This document shows positions 19,008-27,995 of a stretch of DNA of 64,000 bases, piece by piece (within the stretch, counting starts at the first letter, position 1; each line of letters begins with the position of its first letter). The notes under the pieces are model-generated. The model saw nothing but the letters and a program-made list of their open reading frames with translations, was not told where the DNA came from and searched no databases. A program made the position numbers and the translations under genes. Origin of the DNA: Maribacter cobaltidurans (GTDB lineage: Bacteria > Bacteroidota > Bacteroidia > Flavobacteriales > Flavobacteriaceae); NCBI RefSeq assembly GCF_002269385.1, contig NZ_CP022957.1, positions 4,207,001 through 4,271,000 of the forward strand. Direction: 5' to 3'.

Positions 19008-19763
19008 ATGCTTGCAAAAAGAATAATACCCTGTTTGGACATCAAGGATGGCAGAACTGTAAAGGGCGTCAATTTTGTAGATTTAAGAGATGCGGGTGAT
19101 CCCGTGGAATTAGCAGAAATCTATAGTCGGGAAGGTGCCGATGAGTTGGTTTTTTTGGATATTTCGGCAACGGAACAAAAAAGGAAAACCTTGGCGGATT
19201 TGGTGTATCACGTAGCTGAAAAGGTGAGTATTCCATTTACGGTAGGTGGTGGTATATCCTCGGTTGAAGATGTGGATATTTTACTTCAGAATGGAGCGGA
19301 CAAGGTGTCCATAAATTCCTCTGCAGTTAAGAATCCCCAATTGATCAACGATTTGGTCGCCAAATTCGGTTCGCAATGCATTGTTGTGGCAATCGATGCT
19401 AAACAGATAAATGGAGAGTGGATTGTGCACCTGGTGGGTGGAAAAGTGCCCACGGAACGTAAGTTGTTTGAATGGGCAAAGGAAGTGGAAGAACGTGGCG
19501 CCGGTGAAATTTTGTTTACCTCCATGGATCACGATGGGACCAAGAATGGATTTGCCGATGAAGCCCTTTCAAAATTATCTAGGGAATTGAACATCCCAAT
19601 TATAGCCTCCGGAGGTGCGGGAAATATTCAGCATTTTACCGATACTTTTAACCTGGGACTGGCCGATGCAGCCTTGGCCGCCAGTGTTTTTCATTTTAAG
19701 GAAATTAAAATCAGGGATTTAAAGGAGGAATTAAAAAAAGAAGGAATCCCCGTTAGAATTTAG
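19008..19763 (+). CDS. hisF: Imidazole glycerol phosphate synthase, cyclase subunit
   Basis: (Beta/alpha)8 barrel that closes the imidazole ring with ammonia from HisH and releases AICAR; 251 residues. [20 protein letters not shown] has the catalytic Asp (D11). [14 protein letters not shown] (here [11 protein letters not shown]), [15 protein letters not shown] with the second Asp, and [13 protein letters not shown] complete the family pattern. A gap of 24 bases follows the DinB gene. Confidence 0.96.
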   Translation: MLAKRIIPCLDIKDGRTVKGVNFVDLRDAGDPVELAEIYSREGADELVFLDISATEQKRKTLADLVYHVAEKVSIPFTVGGGISSVEDVDILLQNGADKVSINSSAVKNPQLINDLVAKFGSQCIVVAIDAKQINGEWIVHLVGGKVPTERKLFEWAKEVEERGAGEILFTSMDHDGTKNGFADEALSKLSRELNIPIIASGGAGNIQHFTDTFNLGLADAALAASVFHFKEIKIRDLKEELKKEGIPVRI

Positions 19764-19783
19764 AATCAAGCAAAAAGGAATCG

Positions 19784-20479
19784 ATGAAAAAAATTGGACT
19801 TATTGGTGGTATCACGTGGCAATCGACACAATTATATTATCAGTATTTAAATGAAGCTGCGAATAAAGCTCTTGGCGAGTCACATTCCTGTAAGTTAATA
19901 CTGGAGTCGGTGGATTTTCAAGAAATTTCAGAGAAGCAAAGTAATGGAGATTGGGAATCTCTAAATACCGATTTTGCCGAAATTGGAAAGAGATTGGAAA
20001 ATGCTGGAGCGGAGGTTATTCTAATCGGTGCCAATACCATGCATCTTTGTGCGGATAGCATAAAAGAAAATACGGGAATACCCCTGTTACATATTGCCGA
20101 AGCCACAGGGGAGGCCATTATTGACCAAGGATTGGACAAAGTTCTCTTGTTGGGCACCAAATACACTATGGGGCTTGATTTTTATAAGGATATTCTAAAG
20201 AATCAATTTGGAATAACGACTATGGTTCCCAGTGAAGCGGACCAAGAGTTGGTTCACAGCATTATTTATACGGAACTTGCAAAAGGAATTATCATGCCCA
20301 ATTCCAGAAAGGAGTACCAAGCCATTATAGGTAAAGCGGAAGAACTGGGGGCACAAGGGGTAATTTTAGGCTGTACGGAAATCCCGCTATTGATACAGCA
20401 GGAACATAGCAATATTCCTACCTTTGATACTACACAAATACATGCAAATGCGGCCGTGAAATTTGCACTGGCCAAATAG
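19784..20479 (+). CDS. Aspartate/glutamate racemase family protein
   Basis: A 231-residue amino-acid racemase of the Asp/Glu/hydantoin racemase superfamily. It opens with MKKIGLIGGITWQSTQLYYQ. The first active-site region reads ILIGANTMHLCAD, with Ala where many family members have the first catalytic Cys. The second reads GVILGCTEIPLLI, with Cys present. This one-Cys pattern resembles the YgeA-type broad-specificity racemases. It sits 20 bases after hisF and 9 bases before hisIE. A role in histidine metabolism is not known; supply of D-amino acid is a guess. Confidence 0.85.
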   Translation: MKKIGLIGGITWQSTQLYYQYLNEAANKALGESHSCKLILESVDFQEISEKQSNGDWESLNTDFAEIGKRLENAGAEVILIGANTMHLCADSIKENTGIPLLHIAEATGEAIIDQGLDKVLLLGTKYTMGLDFYKDILKNQFGITTMVPSEADQELVHSIIYTELAKGIIMPNSRKEYQAIIGKAEELGAQGVILGCTEIPLLIQQEHSNIPTFDTTQIHANAAVKFALAK

Positions 20480-20488
20480 AACTATCAC

Positions 20489-21088
20489 ATGAAAGTTGAT
20501 TTTAAAAAGAATACGAACGGACTTGTTCCTGCCATCATCCAAGATGCCAGAACAAAAAATGTGCTCATGTTGGGCTATATGAACGAAGAAGCCTTGCAAA
20601 AGACTCAAGAAAGTGGAAAGGTTACGTTTTATAGCCGAACTAAGGAGCGTCTATGGACCAAAGGCGAGGAAAGCGGAAATTTTCTACACGTGGTGAGCAT
20701 CAAGAATGATTGTGATAACGACACGCTTTTGATTTCTGTCGATCCGGTTGGACCTACCTGCCATACCGGAAGCGATACCTGTTGGAACGAGGAAAACACT
20801 TCTAGTTTCGGTTTCTTTTCAGAATTGGAAAATACGATTGCGCAACGCAGGAAAGCGGCCAAAGGAGATACCTCTTATGTGGCGTCCCTTTTTGAAAAGG
20901 GCATCAACAAAATTGCACAAAAAGTAGGGGAGGAGGCAGTTGAAACCGTTATAGAGGCCATGGACAATAAGGATGACCTGTTTCTTTACGAAAGTGCCGA
21001 TTTACTTTTTCACTATTTGATTCTATTACAGGCGAAAGGATTTACCTTGAAGGATATTGAAGCCGAATTGATGAAGCGCAAGAAATAA
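20489..21088 (+). CDS. hisIE: Bifunctional phosphoribosyl-AMP cyclohydrolase / phosphoribosyl-ATP pyrophosphatase
   Basis: Catalyses steps 2 and 3 of the pathway. Residues 1-105 are HisI: MLGYMNEEALQKTQESGKVTFYSR and the metal-binding DCDNDTLL, GPTCHTGSDTCW. Residues 110-199 are HisE: helical, with the acidic KIAQKVGEEAVETVIEA. It is the last gene of the operon; the next gene is convergent after 15 bases and no terminator hairpin is visible between them. Confidence 0.96.
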   Translation: MKVDFKKNTNGLVPAIIQDARTKNVLMLGYMNEEALQKTQESGKVTFYSRTKERLWTKGEESGNFLHVVSIKNDCDNDTLLISVDPVGPTCHTGSDTCWNEENTSSFGFFSELENTIAQRRKAAKGDTSYVASLFEKGINKIAQKVGEEAVETVIEAMDNKDDLFLYESADLLFHYLILLQAKGFTLKDIEAELMKRKK

Positions 21089-21103
21089 GCAATTTAGAGT
21101 ATT

Positions 21104-21832
21104 TTAAGGTTCAAGTCGCCTTACTCTAATATTCTTAAAATATACCCGCTGTCCATGATGTTGAAACATGATGTGCCCTTCCTTATCCGAATGAAACTCT
21201 GGATTTTCCTTGAACTTGCTTTGCCCCAGTAATTCCTTCATTTCCGGACTGTCCATAGTAAAATCAATCACTTTTTTTCCATTTAACCAATGCTCAACAT
21301 GGCCATTATTATGAATAAGTTTGGCTGTATTAAAGTCTCCAATGGGTTTCAATTCTTTGTTTACGGGTTTGATTAAATCATACAGGGAACCAGCGGACCG
21401 CACAGCGAGGGTGTCATAAAAATTCTCGTCATCCAAGATCTGTAGTTCATAATTGTCCAACCAATTGGGACTGTTTCCGTTTCCAGATTCCATGGTCAAG
21501 TCTTCTTGCATATGAAAGAAAACTCCGGAATTGGCGGCAGTATCCACGGCCCACTCATACTCCAATTCAAAATCCTTAAAACGCTCTTTTGTAATCAAAT
21601 CCCTATTGGTCGTATACGGATTGGCAATTAAAGCCTCATTTTCGACATACCAGATTTCTTGAGGAAATTCGTCCATTCCGTACCCTCTTAGGGCATTGGT
21701 CGATATTCCATCGAAAAGGACGATCCAATCATTCTGGGCTTGGGGCTCAGCTTTGGGCACGGATTTCTTTTTGTTGGAATCACAAGAACATACTAGGCCG
21801 AAAATTAGGACAATGCTTAATAGTTTTTTCAT
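21104..21832 (-). CDS. DUF1080 (3-keto-disaccharide hydrolase-like) lipoprotein
   Basis: A 242-residue exported lipoprotein: a signal peptide with lipobox LVCSC places the lipid Cys near residue 17. The mature part is a DUF1080 concanavalin-like beta-sandwich: IVLFDGISTNALRGYG at its start, FELEYEWAVDTAANSGVFF, then NYELQILDDEN and the ending MFQHHGQRVYFKNIRVR. Members bind or cleave sugars, some as 3-keto-glucoside hydrolases. It is convergent with hisIE, and the pyridoxamine oxidase-like gene lies upstream on the same strand 38 bases away. Confidence 0.85.
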   Translation of the reverse strand: MKKLLSIVLIFGLVCSCDSNKKKSVPKAEPQAQNDWIVLFDGISTNALRGYGMDEFPQEIWYVENEALIANPYTTNRDLITKERFKDFELEYEWAVDTAANSGVFFHMQEDLTMESGNGNSPNWLDNYELQILDDENFYDTLAVRSAGSLYDLIKPVNKELKPIGDFNTAKLIHNNGHVEHWLNGKKVIDFTMDSPEMKELLGQSKFKENPEFHSDKEGHIMFQHHGQRVYFKNIRVRRLEP

Positions 21833-21870
21833 TTTTTTGTTGGTTGTTTTGGTGTTACAAATCTTATTAT

Positions 21871-22416
21871 TTATTCTTTTAAAATCTTCGTTTCGAATCC
21901 GTCAATGCTTTGGGTGTTCTTGTTTTTCCAATATTCCCTAATTTTTTCCTCGCCCTGTTTTTCAGCCCAAAGGTTTAAGGTGGTGCGTTCCTCTTTGTAA
22001 TCCATAAAAGGTACGGCAAAGCCACAAGATGTTTGAACTAAATCCACTTGCATTTCTATAATTTGTCTGGCTCCCGCATTCGGGGGAAATAAATGGGCGT
22101 ATTTTTTAAATCCTTCATCACGCTTGTGAAAAATTTTTGCGTTTCCGTAAAGTCTTAATATCATGGGTTTTCCCTCAAAGGCACAGAACATAATGGTCAT
22201 TCTATTGTTTTTGATAAGATGTGCCGCCGTTTCGTTACCGCTCCCGGTCAAGTTTAACCAAACTACTTTATTTTCATTGATAACCCTAAAACTATCGGTT
22301 CCTTTTGGGGATATATTCACTCGGCCATCAGAAGCGGCCGTCCCAACGAAGAATATATGCTGATTTTCAATAAACGACCTTTGTTCGGAACCTATTCCTG
22401 GTAACTTTTTCCCCAT
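21871..22416 (-). CDS. Pyridoxamine 5'-phosphate oxidase family protein
   Basis: A 181-residue FMN-binding split barrel of the PNPOx-like type: FVGTAASDGRVNISPKGTDSF at the N-terminal strand pair, VWLNLTGSGNETAAHLIKNNRMTIMFCAFEG as core. It is not the biosynthetic PdxH, which is longer at the N-terminus with other motifs. Family members reduce flavin/F420-linked substrates or bind heme; the substrate is unknown here. The 292-base gap upstream (22417-22708) shows no gene. Confidence 0.85.
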   Translation of the reverse strand: MGKKLPGIGSEQRSFIENQHIFFVGTAASDGRVNISPKGTDSFRVINENKVVWLNLTGSGNETAAHLIKNNRMTIMFCAFEGKPMILRLYGNAKIFHKRDEGFKKYAHLFPPNAGARQIIEMQVDLVQTSCGFAVPFMDYKEERTTLNLWAEKQGEEKIREYWKNKNTQSIDGFETKILKE

Positions 22417-22708
22417 ATGGATTTTCTAATTTCTTAACGACTGGAAATTTACTAATTTAATTGTTCTTTGATTTTAGACATAAACTACTTTTCTATAAGA
22501 AGTATTCGCCTGCTTTCACTACTATACTATGAAAATACTTTGAGTCCATATCACCTTAATTTACTATCTGTTTCTATTTGAAGAAGATAAATGTTACCTG
22601 TACTCAAATTGATCTAGTGATATTTAATTAATCCATAGGTTTAGTATAGGCCTATGTAATTGAAAATCCTTTTCGTATTTTTAAATAACAACTTTCAAAT
22701 AATTTAAT

Positions 22709-23305
22709 ATGACAGTACTTGGCAAGATTAAGTGGGTTTTGGGAATACTAATGATTTTTGTATTGATCATTGCTACAAATCTCATCGACCGAAATAATTT
22801 CTTAAGGGTTAGGGATTCCGTTACCACCATTTATGAGGATCGCCTGGTAGTCAAGGATATTATTTTTGAAATTGCTCGATATATACAGGAAAAGGAACTT
22901 GCCATGGTACGGAAAGATTCCACTTATTATTCTGGTAGAGCTACGGGGATAGATGACAAGATTCAAAATTTGATTCTTCGCTATCAAGAAACCAAATTGA
23001 CCAAAGAAGAGGCAAAGGTCTTTGATGATCTCAAAGAAAATCTAGTGGAATTGGAAGCTCAAGAAGCTAAATTTGTTGAATCCGGTAAGACACAAAAAGA
23101 ACCACTCCAATCAAGTATTGATGATGTCAAAGAAAATCTTTACGACCTTTCACAAATTCAGTTGAGAGAAGGTAGCCGTCAAATGAATATTAGTAAAAAG
23201 GCCGTGGACACTGTAGAATTGTTCACCCAACTTGAAATCTATGTACTGATCTTTCTTGCCGTACTGGTTCAGATAATTATCATCTATAATCCAAAGAAAA
23301 ATTAA
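22709..23305 (+). CDS. Orphan 4-helix-bundle (4HB_MCP-like) membrane sensor
   Basis: A 198-residue protein with two membrane helices (about 8-24 and 172-191) enclosing a helical, coiled-coil extracytoplasmic region of about 145 residues. The layout is that of the ligand-binding part of methyl-accepting chemotaxis proteins (4HB_MCP). No HAMP, kinase or MCP signalling domain follows; the protein ends seven residues after the second helix. It stands alone between a 292-base and a 226-base non-coding stretch. It could be a sensor that signals through a partner, or a structural protein. Function not assigned. Confidence 0.65.
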   Translation: MTVLGKIKWVLGILMIFVLIIATNLIDRNNFLRVRDSVTTIYEDRLVVKDIIFEIARYIQEKELAMVRKDSTYYSGRATGIDDKIQNLILRYQETKLTKEEAKVFDDLKENLVELEAQEAKFVESGKTQKEPLQSSIDDVKENLYDLSQIQLREGSRQMNISKKAVDTVELFTQLEIYVLIFLAVLVQIIIIYNPKKN

Positions 23306-23531
23306 GAAAGGTATTTGGTAATTGAGGTGTATTGTTTAACTGTCGTTTACGGGATAATTTTAGGACAGGTACAGGTTTGAACAATTACTGTTGGATTCAG
23401 TGTGCCTTGAGCAAAGTTAAAGGATAGTCAATCAACGTTCCGAGAATTTTTTTGAGTTGTGGATTTGGTTTCATTCCTTATTTTGTAGTAACCTAAATTT
23501 TATAATTTGTTAGAACGTTACCTGTTCGGTT

Positions 23532-24248
23532 CTATTTATTCAAAAGGTACTTCGTTATGTTCTCATGTCCCTCACGTTCGGCAATGATCAAGGCAGTATC
23601 GCCATTGTCCATTTTCATTGTAATTGATGCATTATTTTCAATAAGAAGTTTTACCAAGTCCAAATTTCCTCTATGCACTGCGGAATGTAAAGGGGTCACA
23701 TTTTGCATTTGAACTGCATTTACATCCGCTCCGTTTTCAATGAATAGCTTACAAAGTTCATAGTTCTCTTTTGCCATAGCAGCATGCAATGCATTGACCT
23801 TTGATGGATTTGTAGCCGATAAATTTGGGTCGGCCCCTAATTCAACCAATGATTTTGCGATTTTGGTCTGATTGAAAAAAGCAGCTAAGGACAACGGTGT
23901 GAAACCATCATTGGAATGCGTATTTAACAAGTCAAAGCCAGGTTTATTCAAATAATCATTTACAATATCAGTCTTGCCACAAACAATAGCTTCGTAAAAT
24001 GAAAATGATTTCCTTAACTCTATGGCTTGCTCAAAAGCTTTTTCAAGTCCACTGTAGGCAATCATCATCAGACCTGAACTACCATTTTCATCTTTAAGAC
24101 TTAAGACATCAGAATTTTCTTTGATAAGGGATATGGCTTTGTCTTCTTCTTTATTTTTTATATGCGTTTTGAGTAATTCAAGCATCTCATTTGTTTTAAG
24201 TGTTAGACCGATTAGGGTGAATAAAAATAAGGATATTAACGTTTTCAA
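23532..24248 (-). CDS. Ankyrin-repeat protein with signal peptide
   Basis: A 238-residue protein. The first 19 residues (MKTLISLFLFTLIGLTLKT) look like a signal peptide or anchor. At least four ankyrin repeats follow: GFTPLSLAAFFNQTKIAKSL, VNALHAAMAKENYELCKLF, VTPLHSAVHRGNLDLVKLL and DTALIIAEREGHENITKYL. Ankyrin repeats bind other proteins; export suggests an envelope or periplasmic role. It is the first of a run of minus-strand accessory genes to 30.3 kb. Confidence 0.82.
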   Translation of the reverse strand: MKTLISLFLFTLIGLTLKTNEMLELLKTHIKNKEEDKAISLIKENSDVLSLKDENGSSGLMMIAYSGLEKAFEQAIELRKSFSFYEAIVCGKTDIVNDYLNKPGFDLLNTHSNDGFTPLSLAAFFNQTKIAKSLVELGADPNLSATNPSKVNALHAAMAKENYELCKLFIENGADVNAVQMQNVTPLHSAVHRGNLDLVKLLIENNASITMKMDNGDTALIIAEREGHENITKYLLNK

Positions 24249-24296
24249 AATACTATCTTTTCTCCAAAAGAAAGGATAAAACCCTTGCCTGAATTA

Positions 24297-25133
24297 CTAC
24301 ATATCACCTTTTCGTAATTCACTTGGTGATTGACCAACAATATTCTTAAAATAATTACTAAAGTTGCCAAGGCTTGAATAGCCAATATCAAAAGTAATCT
24401 CTTTTATGGTTTTGTCAGTTTCCAATAGTTGACGTTTGGCCTCTTGAATTCTTTTATTTGAAATGTATTGGAATGGTGTGACGCCAAAAATTTGATTAAA
24501 ATTCCGTAATAAATGATTTTCTGATAGCAGAGCGATGTTTGCCAATTCTTGTAATCTTAAATTTTTATGATAATTGCAGTCTATAAAATCCTTGACGAAC
24601 AGAACCCGTTGATAAAGCTCTTCCCGAGTAGCTTTCTTTTTTGAAGTCAATCGATGGGTGTCAAGTAAAGTAGTATTGTTTTGTAGTAATATGGCATTTA
24701 GTAGCTGATAATAAAATTCATCCTTTTCAAGCTCATCCATTCCAAGATTGGATTTCTTCCGGCCTATTTTTAGTAATTCGGAGACCTTTCCACTATGGTG
24801 GTAGTTTCTTTCAAATAGCTTGATGCCCTGGTGCTGTTTCACATTTAAATCAAGCAATTGTTCGTCTGTAGCATTTAAACCTGAAACTACGTCCGAAACA
24901 AATTCAGGGGAGAAGAACACACAAAAAGATTCGGTTTCTTTAGCACTATCTATATTCAAGCGATATTTGGTGCATTCGTTTAATACAAGAAAATTGGTTT
25001 GGTCAACTTGATATTCACGCTGTTTCACTTGATAATCAGCCTTGTCTCCATAGAAAGATTTTACGGACAAGAAGCAATCACCGGACCATTGGTATTTTTG
25101 GGCTTGCTGATGTATGATAAAATTACTAATCAT
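24297..25133 (-). CDS. AraC family transcriptional regulator
   Basis: A 278-residue regulator. The N-terminal ~170 residues are likely a cupin-like sensing domain (SGDCFLSVKSFYGD, FFSPEFVSDVV). The C-terminal ~95 residues are two helix-turn-helix motifs of AraC type: LQELANIALLSENHLLRNFNQ and TIKEITFDIGYSSLGNFSNYF, ending GQSPSELRKGDM. It lies 48 bases upstream of the ankyrin gene on the same strand, so it may control that gene. Ligand unknown. Confidence 0.88.
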   Translation of the reverse strand: MISNFIIHQQAQKYQWSGDCFLSVKSFYGDKADYQVKQREYQVDQTNFLVLNECTKYRLNIDSAKETESFCVFFSPEFVSDVVSGLNATDEQLLDLNVKQHQGIKLFERNYHHSGKVSELLKIGRKKSNLGMDELEKDEFYYQLLNAILLQNNTTLLDTHRLTSKKKATREELYQRVLFVKDFIDCNYHKNLRLQELANIALLSENHLLRNFNQIFGVTPFQYISNKRIQEAKRQLLETDKTIKEITFDIGYSSLGNFSNYFKNIVGQSPSELRKGDM

Positions 25134-25146
25134 AAACTATTTATTT

Positions 25147-25206
25147 TGCTTCAACGGTGGGTCCACATGGTGTTGTGAGCTTATGTTCACAATGAACATC
25201 ATATAT
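25147..25206 (-). repeat. Cassette-like boundary sequence, copy 1
   Basis: On the minus strand this gap reads ATGTTCATTGTGAACATAAG, then CTCACAACACCATG and a GTTG-containing end. It matches copy 2 at 26041-26098 over about 55 bases (ATGTTCATT..GAgCATAAGCTyACAA..CCAT). Each copy lies between the 3' end of a DUF6090 gene and the 5' end of the next minus-strand gene. No gene. Confidence 0.5.
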
Positions 25207-25221
25207 ATAGTTCAACCTTCG

Positions 25222-25980
25222 TTATTTAATTTGATTGTCAATAATGGCTATTATTTGCTCTATTTGTTGTTTGAGTTCGACGTATCTCCCTTCTAAAAAG
25301 CCAGAAGTAGCAATGAATCCCACAAGTCGATTATCGAATTCTATTGAACGCAATAGATGTAAGTTACTGTCTAAAAACTTGCCCCTGTCTATGCCAAACG
25401 TTTCACCGTAAGCATCAAAAACCATTCTACGCATACTCACTTTATCCTGTCCAAAATCCAATAAGGCATCCCTATGTTTGGACAACTCATTATTTTCTTG
25501 AAATCGTATTCTTAGCATTAGGCCATCGAGCGTGGCCAGTGCATTTTTTAGTTCCTTGTTTTGAAAAATATTCAGTTTACCGGAACTTATTATTTCATTG
25601 GTTACTCCAGAGCCAGGACGATATTGAACTTCTGAATTCACTGCGCCAAAAAATAGTTTTCCAAATTCCTTTTCCGTTATTTCGGGAGTATTCGGCCCAG
25701 TATACCTTGATAATTCCTTAGCATATTTTATTAGGTCGGTATTTAGGTCTATTACACGATTTACTTCGACCAGGTTGTTCTCAAATTCCTTTTTTAATGC
25801 AAATAGATAGTCTTGCTCTAGTTCACTTTGCTTCCTAGATTCATTTAAATTATTGATCTGCAACGCAATCAAAATTCCAATAACAACAAGGATTATTTCA
25901 CCAAAGGCGTAAATCAGATATTTACTGAATTTATTTTCTGAGAGTAATTGTTGCCGAATACGTCTAAAGAATTTTATCAT
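25222..25980 (-). CDS. DUF6090 family protein, paralogue 1
   Basis: A 252-residue protein. The first ~48 residues (MIKFFRRIRQQLLSENKFSK then GEIILVVIGILIALQINN) are the family's conserved head with one membrane helix at about 26-46. The rest is helical and variable. It shares the head almost exactly, also at DNA level, with the genes at 26115, 26966 and 29521. DUF6090 proteins are abundant, often tandem, in marine Flavobacteria and have no known function. Orientation is probably a short cytoplasmic N-terminus with an extracytoplasmic helical body (positive residues precede the helix). Confidence 0.82.
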   Translation of the reverse strand: MIKFFRRIRQQLLSENKFSKYLIYAFGEIILVVIGILIALQINNLNESRKQSELEQDYLFALKKEFENNLVEVNRVIDLNTDLIKYAKELSRYTGPNTPEITEKEFGKLFFGAVNSEVQYRPGSGVTNEIISSGKLNIFQNKELKNALATLDGLMLRIRFQENNELSKHRDALLDFGQDKVSMRRMVFDAYGETFGIDRGKFLDSNLHLLRSIEFDNRLVGFIATSGFLEGRYVELKQQIEQIIAIIDNQIK

Positions 25981-26040
25981 TGGTTATTGGTTTCTAGAAA
26001 GGTAGGATAAATATTTGACCCATAGAGCGGGAAATACTGA

Positions 26041-26098
26041 CGCACAACCGTGCGTGTATATGGCTTTGTAAGCTTATGCTCCAAATGAACATGACACA
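26041..26098 (-). repeat. Cassette-like boundary sequence, copy 2
   Basis: On the minus strand the gap reads ATGTTCATTTGGAGCATAAG, CTTACAAAGCCATATACACG and CACGGTTGTGCG. The first part matches copy 1 (25147-25206). The end resembles GTATACAAACCGTTGTGC found before the DUF6090 gene at 27760 and the HEPN-like gene at 36622. It lies between paralogues 2 and 1. Confidence 0.5.
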
Positions 26099-26114
26099 TA
26101 TTGTGGCACTTTCT

Positions 26115-26837
26115 TTATTCTCTCCTTGTCAGCTCTTTTTCAATAAGATAAATCACATTTTTTGTTTGCTCCACTGCTACTTCCTTATAATTGGTTGAAC
26201 TTTTCCTTAGATTATCTCTAAAACTTACCATGTTAAAAAACTCTTTATCCTTTAACCAACTATCATAATCATTGGGAATCCAACCGCTATTATTGTTACT
26301 CAAATGCTTTTGGAAAAGTGGGATTACCACAGCTGACCAAAGTTGGTCTTCAATCCTTCTAGTTTCTTGCATGAGTTTTGGGTAATCCACTTCAAATAAA
26401 TTTACGATTTCTATTCTTAAACTATCTGATTGGATTAATTCTAGTCCGGAAGATTTTAAGGTTTGAAATGCCGAAGAAACCAAAATAACGTCTGGTGCAT
26501 AATCTATATCGGACAAATAGCTTGGAATGGAATCACTATACGGTAGATTACTATTGGGAAGATTTAATATGTAACTAAAGCTTCTAACACTCTTAACCTG
26601 CTTATCAATATCGTTTTCAAGATTTGCAATATTTATTTTAAGATTCGTTTTTAATTCATTCAATAAAGTAAGTTCCCTTGTATTCATTTTATTGGTTTCA
26701 TTCCAATTATTAATTTGAAGCGCAATCAGGATTCCAATGACCACCAAAATAATTTCACCAATTGCATAGAGAAGGTATTTACTGAATTTGCTTTCAGAGA
26801 GCAGTTGTTGCCGGATATGTCTAAAGAATTTTATCAT
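26115..26837 (-). CDS. DUF6090 family protein, paralogue 2
   Basis: A 240-residue member with the conserved head MIKFFRHIRQQLLSESKFSK and the single membrane helix GEIILVVIGILIALQINNWN. The variable body differs from paralogue 1 over almost its whole length, with segments such as SSAFQTLKSSGLELIQSDSL matching the common DUF6090 pattern 'SG-x-L-x-L-I'. It lies 134 bases upstream of paralogue 1 on the same strand. Function unknown. Confidence 0.82.
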   Translation of the reverse strand: MIKFFRHIRQQLLSESKFSKYLLYAIGEIILVVIGILIALQINNWNETNKMNTRELTLLNELKTNLKINIANLENDIDKQVKSVRSFSYILNLPNSNLPYSDSIPSYLSDIDYAPDVILVSSAFQTLKSSGLELIQSDSLRIEIVNLFEVDYPKLMQETRRIEDQLWSAVVIPLFQKHLSNNNSGWIPNDYDSWLKDKEFFNMVSFRDNLRKSSTNYKEVAVEQTKNVIYLIEKELTRRE

Positions 26838-26965
26838 TGGTTTGAGGTTTCTGTTAACGTAGCAAAAGATTCTCGGCTATAAGGAGGAGAGAAAAAGTCA
26901 TTACATATACAAATTGTCACCTTTCGTTTTAATTAATTCATCATTTTAAATTTGAAGAATTCCAT

Positions 26966-27760
26966 TTAATATGGATTGAATTTTTTTGGCTCCAAGTCAG
27001 GGTATTTGGCATGGACTATTGAATCTATTTGAGCAATGTCCATATGTAGCCGTTTATAGTTAACCTCGATTCTTGAAGTAAAAAAATTAAGATCGGTCAA
27101 GAGATTTGCAAATTCCCTGTTTTGAAATAACTTCTCGGAGTTGGAAGGGAAAACGGAGTTATGGTGAATAGTTACTCTTTTTGCCCCATTGTTAAATACA
27201 GATCTCACTTTGGTCCTATCTGTATTCCGATTTAAAAATGGTCGTACTTGTTCGTCCACAAAGCGGTTTTGAATTTCCTCAAACTTTATCAAGGACTCCT
27301 GATTGCGTTTCAAGTCAGCCAGTTTTTTACGGAGTACGGGAGAAGAAATAAGCTTGAAATCGCCCGAAGCACTAAGTACATCATACAGCGTGGTAGGTCT
27401 TCCCGAAACCCAAACCCACGTAAGTTTATCTAAATCTTGATTAAAAATTTTCTCGCTATAATTGTATTCAATATCGTTGATTCTGGACAATATTCGTTCA
27501 GTGGCAGCAAGTACTTCCAACATCGTGTTACTTCCATACTGTAGAAGAAATTTATTGAATTCCAATTCCTCTGAAAGATCTTGAAATATACGCTGCTCTT
27601 CCAGGGAATTTATTCGTTCCTGGTTCCATGTATTGATTTGCAACGCAATCAAAATTCCGATGACAACAAGGATTATTTCACCAAAGGCGTAAATCAGATG
27701 TTTACTGAATTTATTTTCAGAGAGCAGTTTTTGCCGGATCCGTCTAAAGAATTTGATCAT
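26966..27760 (-). CDS. DUF6090 family protein, paralogue 3
   Basis: A 264-residue member: conserved head MIKFFRRIRQKLLSENKFSK, membrane helix GEIILVVIGILIALQINTWN, then a helical body with the family core LSASGDFKLISSPVLRKKLA. At DNA level its first ~135 bases are nearly the same as those of paralogue 1, while the remainder has diverged. Together with paralogues 1 and 2 it forms a tandem set of three on the minus strand. Confidence 0.82.
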   Translation of the reverse strand: MIKFFRRIRQKLLSENKFSKHLIYAFGEIILVVIGILIALQINTWNQERINSLEEQRIFQDLSEELEFNKFLLQYGSNTMLEVLAATERILSRINDIEYNYSEKIFNQDLDKLTWVWVSGRPTTLYDVLSASGDFKLISSPVLRKKLADLKRNQESLIKFEEIQNRFVDEQVRPFLNRNTDRTKVRSVFNNGAKRVTIHHNSVFPSNSEKLFQNREFANLLTDLNFFTSRIEVNYKRLHMDIAQIDSIVHAKYPDLEPKKFNPY

Positions 27761-27784
27761 TGGTTATTGGTTGGTCATAATGAA

Positions 27785-27801
27785 GCACAACGGTTTGTAT
27801 A
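27785..27801 (-). repeat. Cassette-like boundary motif TATACAAACCGTTGTGC
   Basis: TATACAAACCGTTGTGC on the minus strand, 24 bases upstream of DUF6090 paralogue 3. Close variants occur at 36639-36655 (TTATACAATTGTTGTGC), 35588-35604 (TATTCAAACCGTTGGGA), 26041-26063 and 29131-29153, each next to an accessory gene. The 235-base gap around it (27761-27995) otherwise holds a dispersed 'cttcgacttcgcccag' type repeat at 27880-27900 and no gene. Confidence 0.5.
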
Positions 27802-27995
27802 ACCGTCTGTCACGGATTAAGTTAGTGATTATTTTCCGTTACGCAGAGATGTTGGCAATTCCTAGTGGATTTTCGCTCTGGGCGAAGTCGAAGAGTAGTC
27901 CATCCGCAAACTAGAGCGAAGGGACTGATGAACTACTTAAAAAATCAATATCAGTAAATACGTTGCGGTTATTTATTGTTGGCTTGAGAGTTCTT

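Noticed and set aside
25344..25721. 125-codon plus-strand frame
   Set aside because: Antisense to DUF6090 paralogue 1, with a Cys/His-rich composition unlike real proteins.
26041..26063. Classical integron attC site
   Set aside because: The expected GTTRRRY/RYYYAAC cores are not present, so only a loose resemblance can be claimed.
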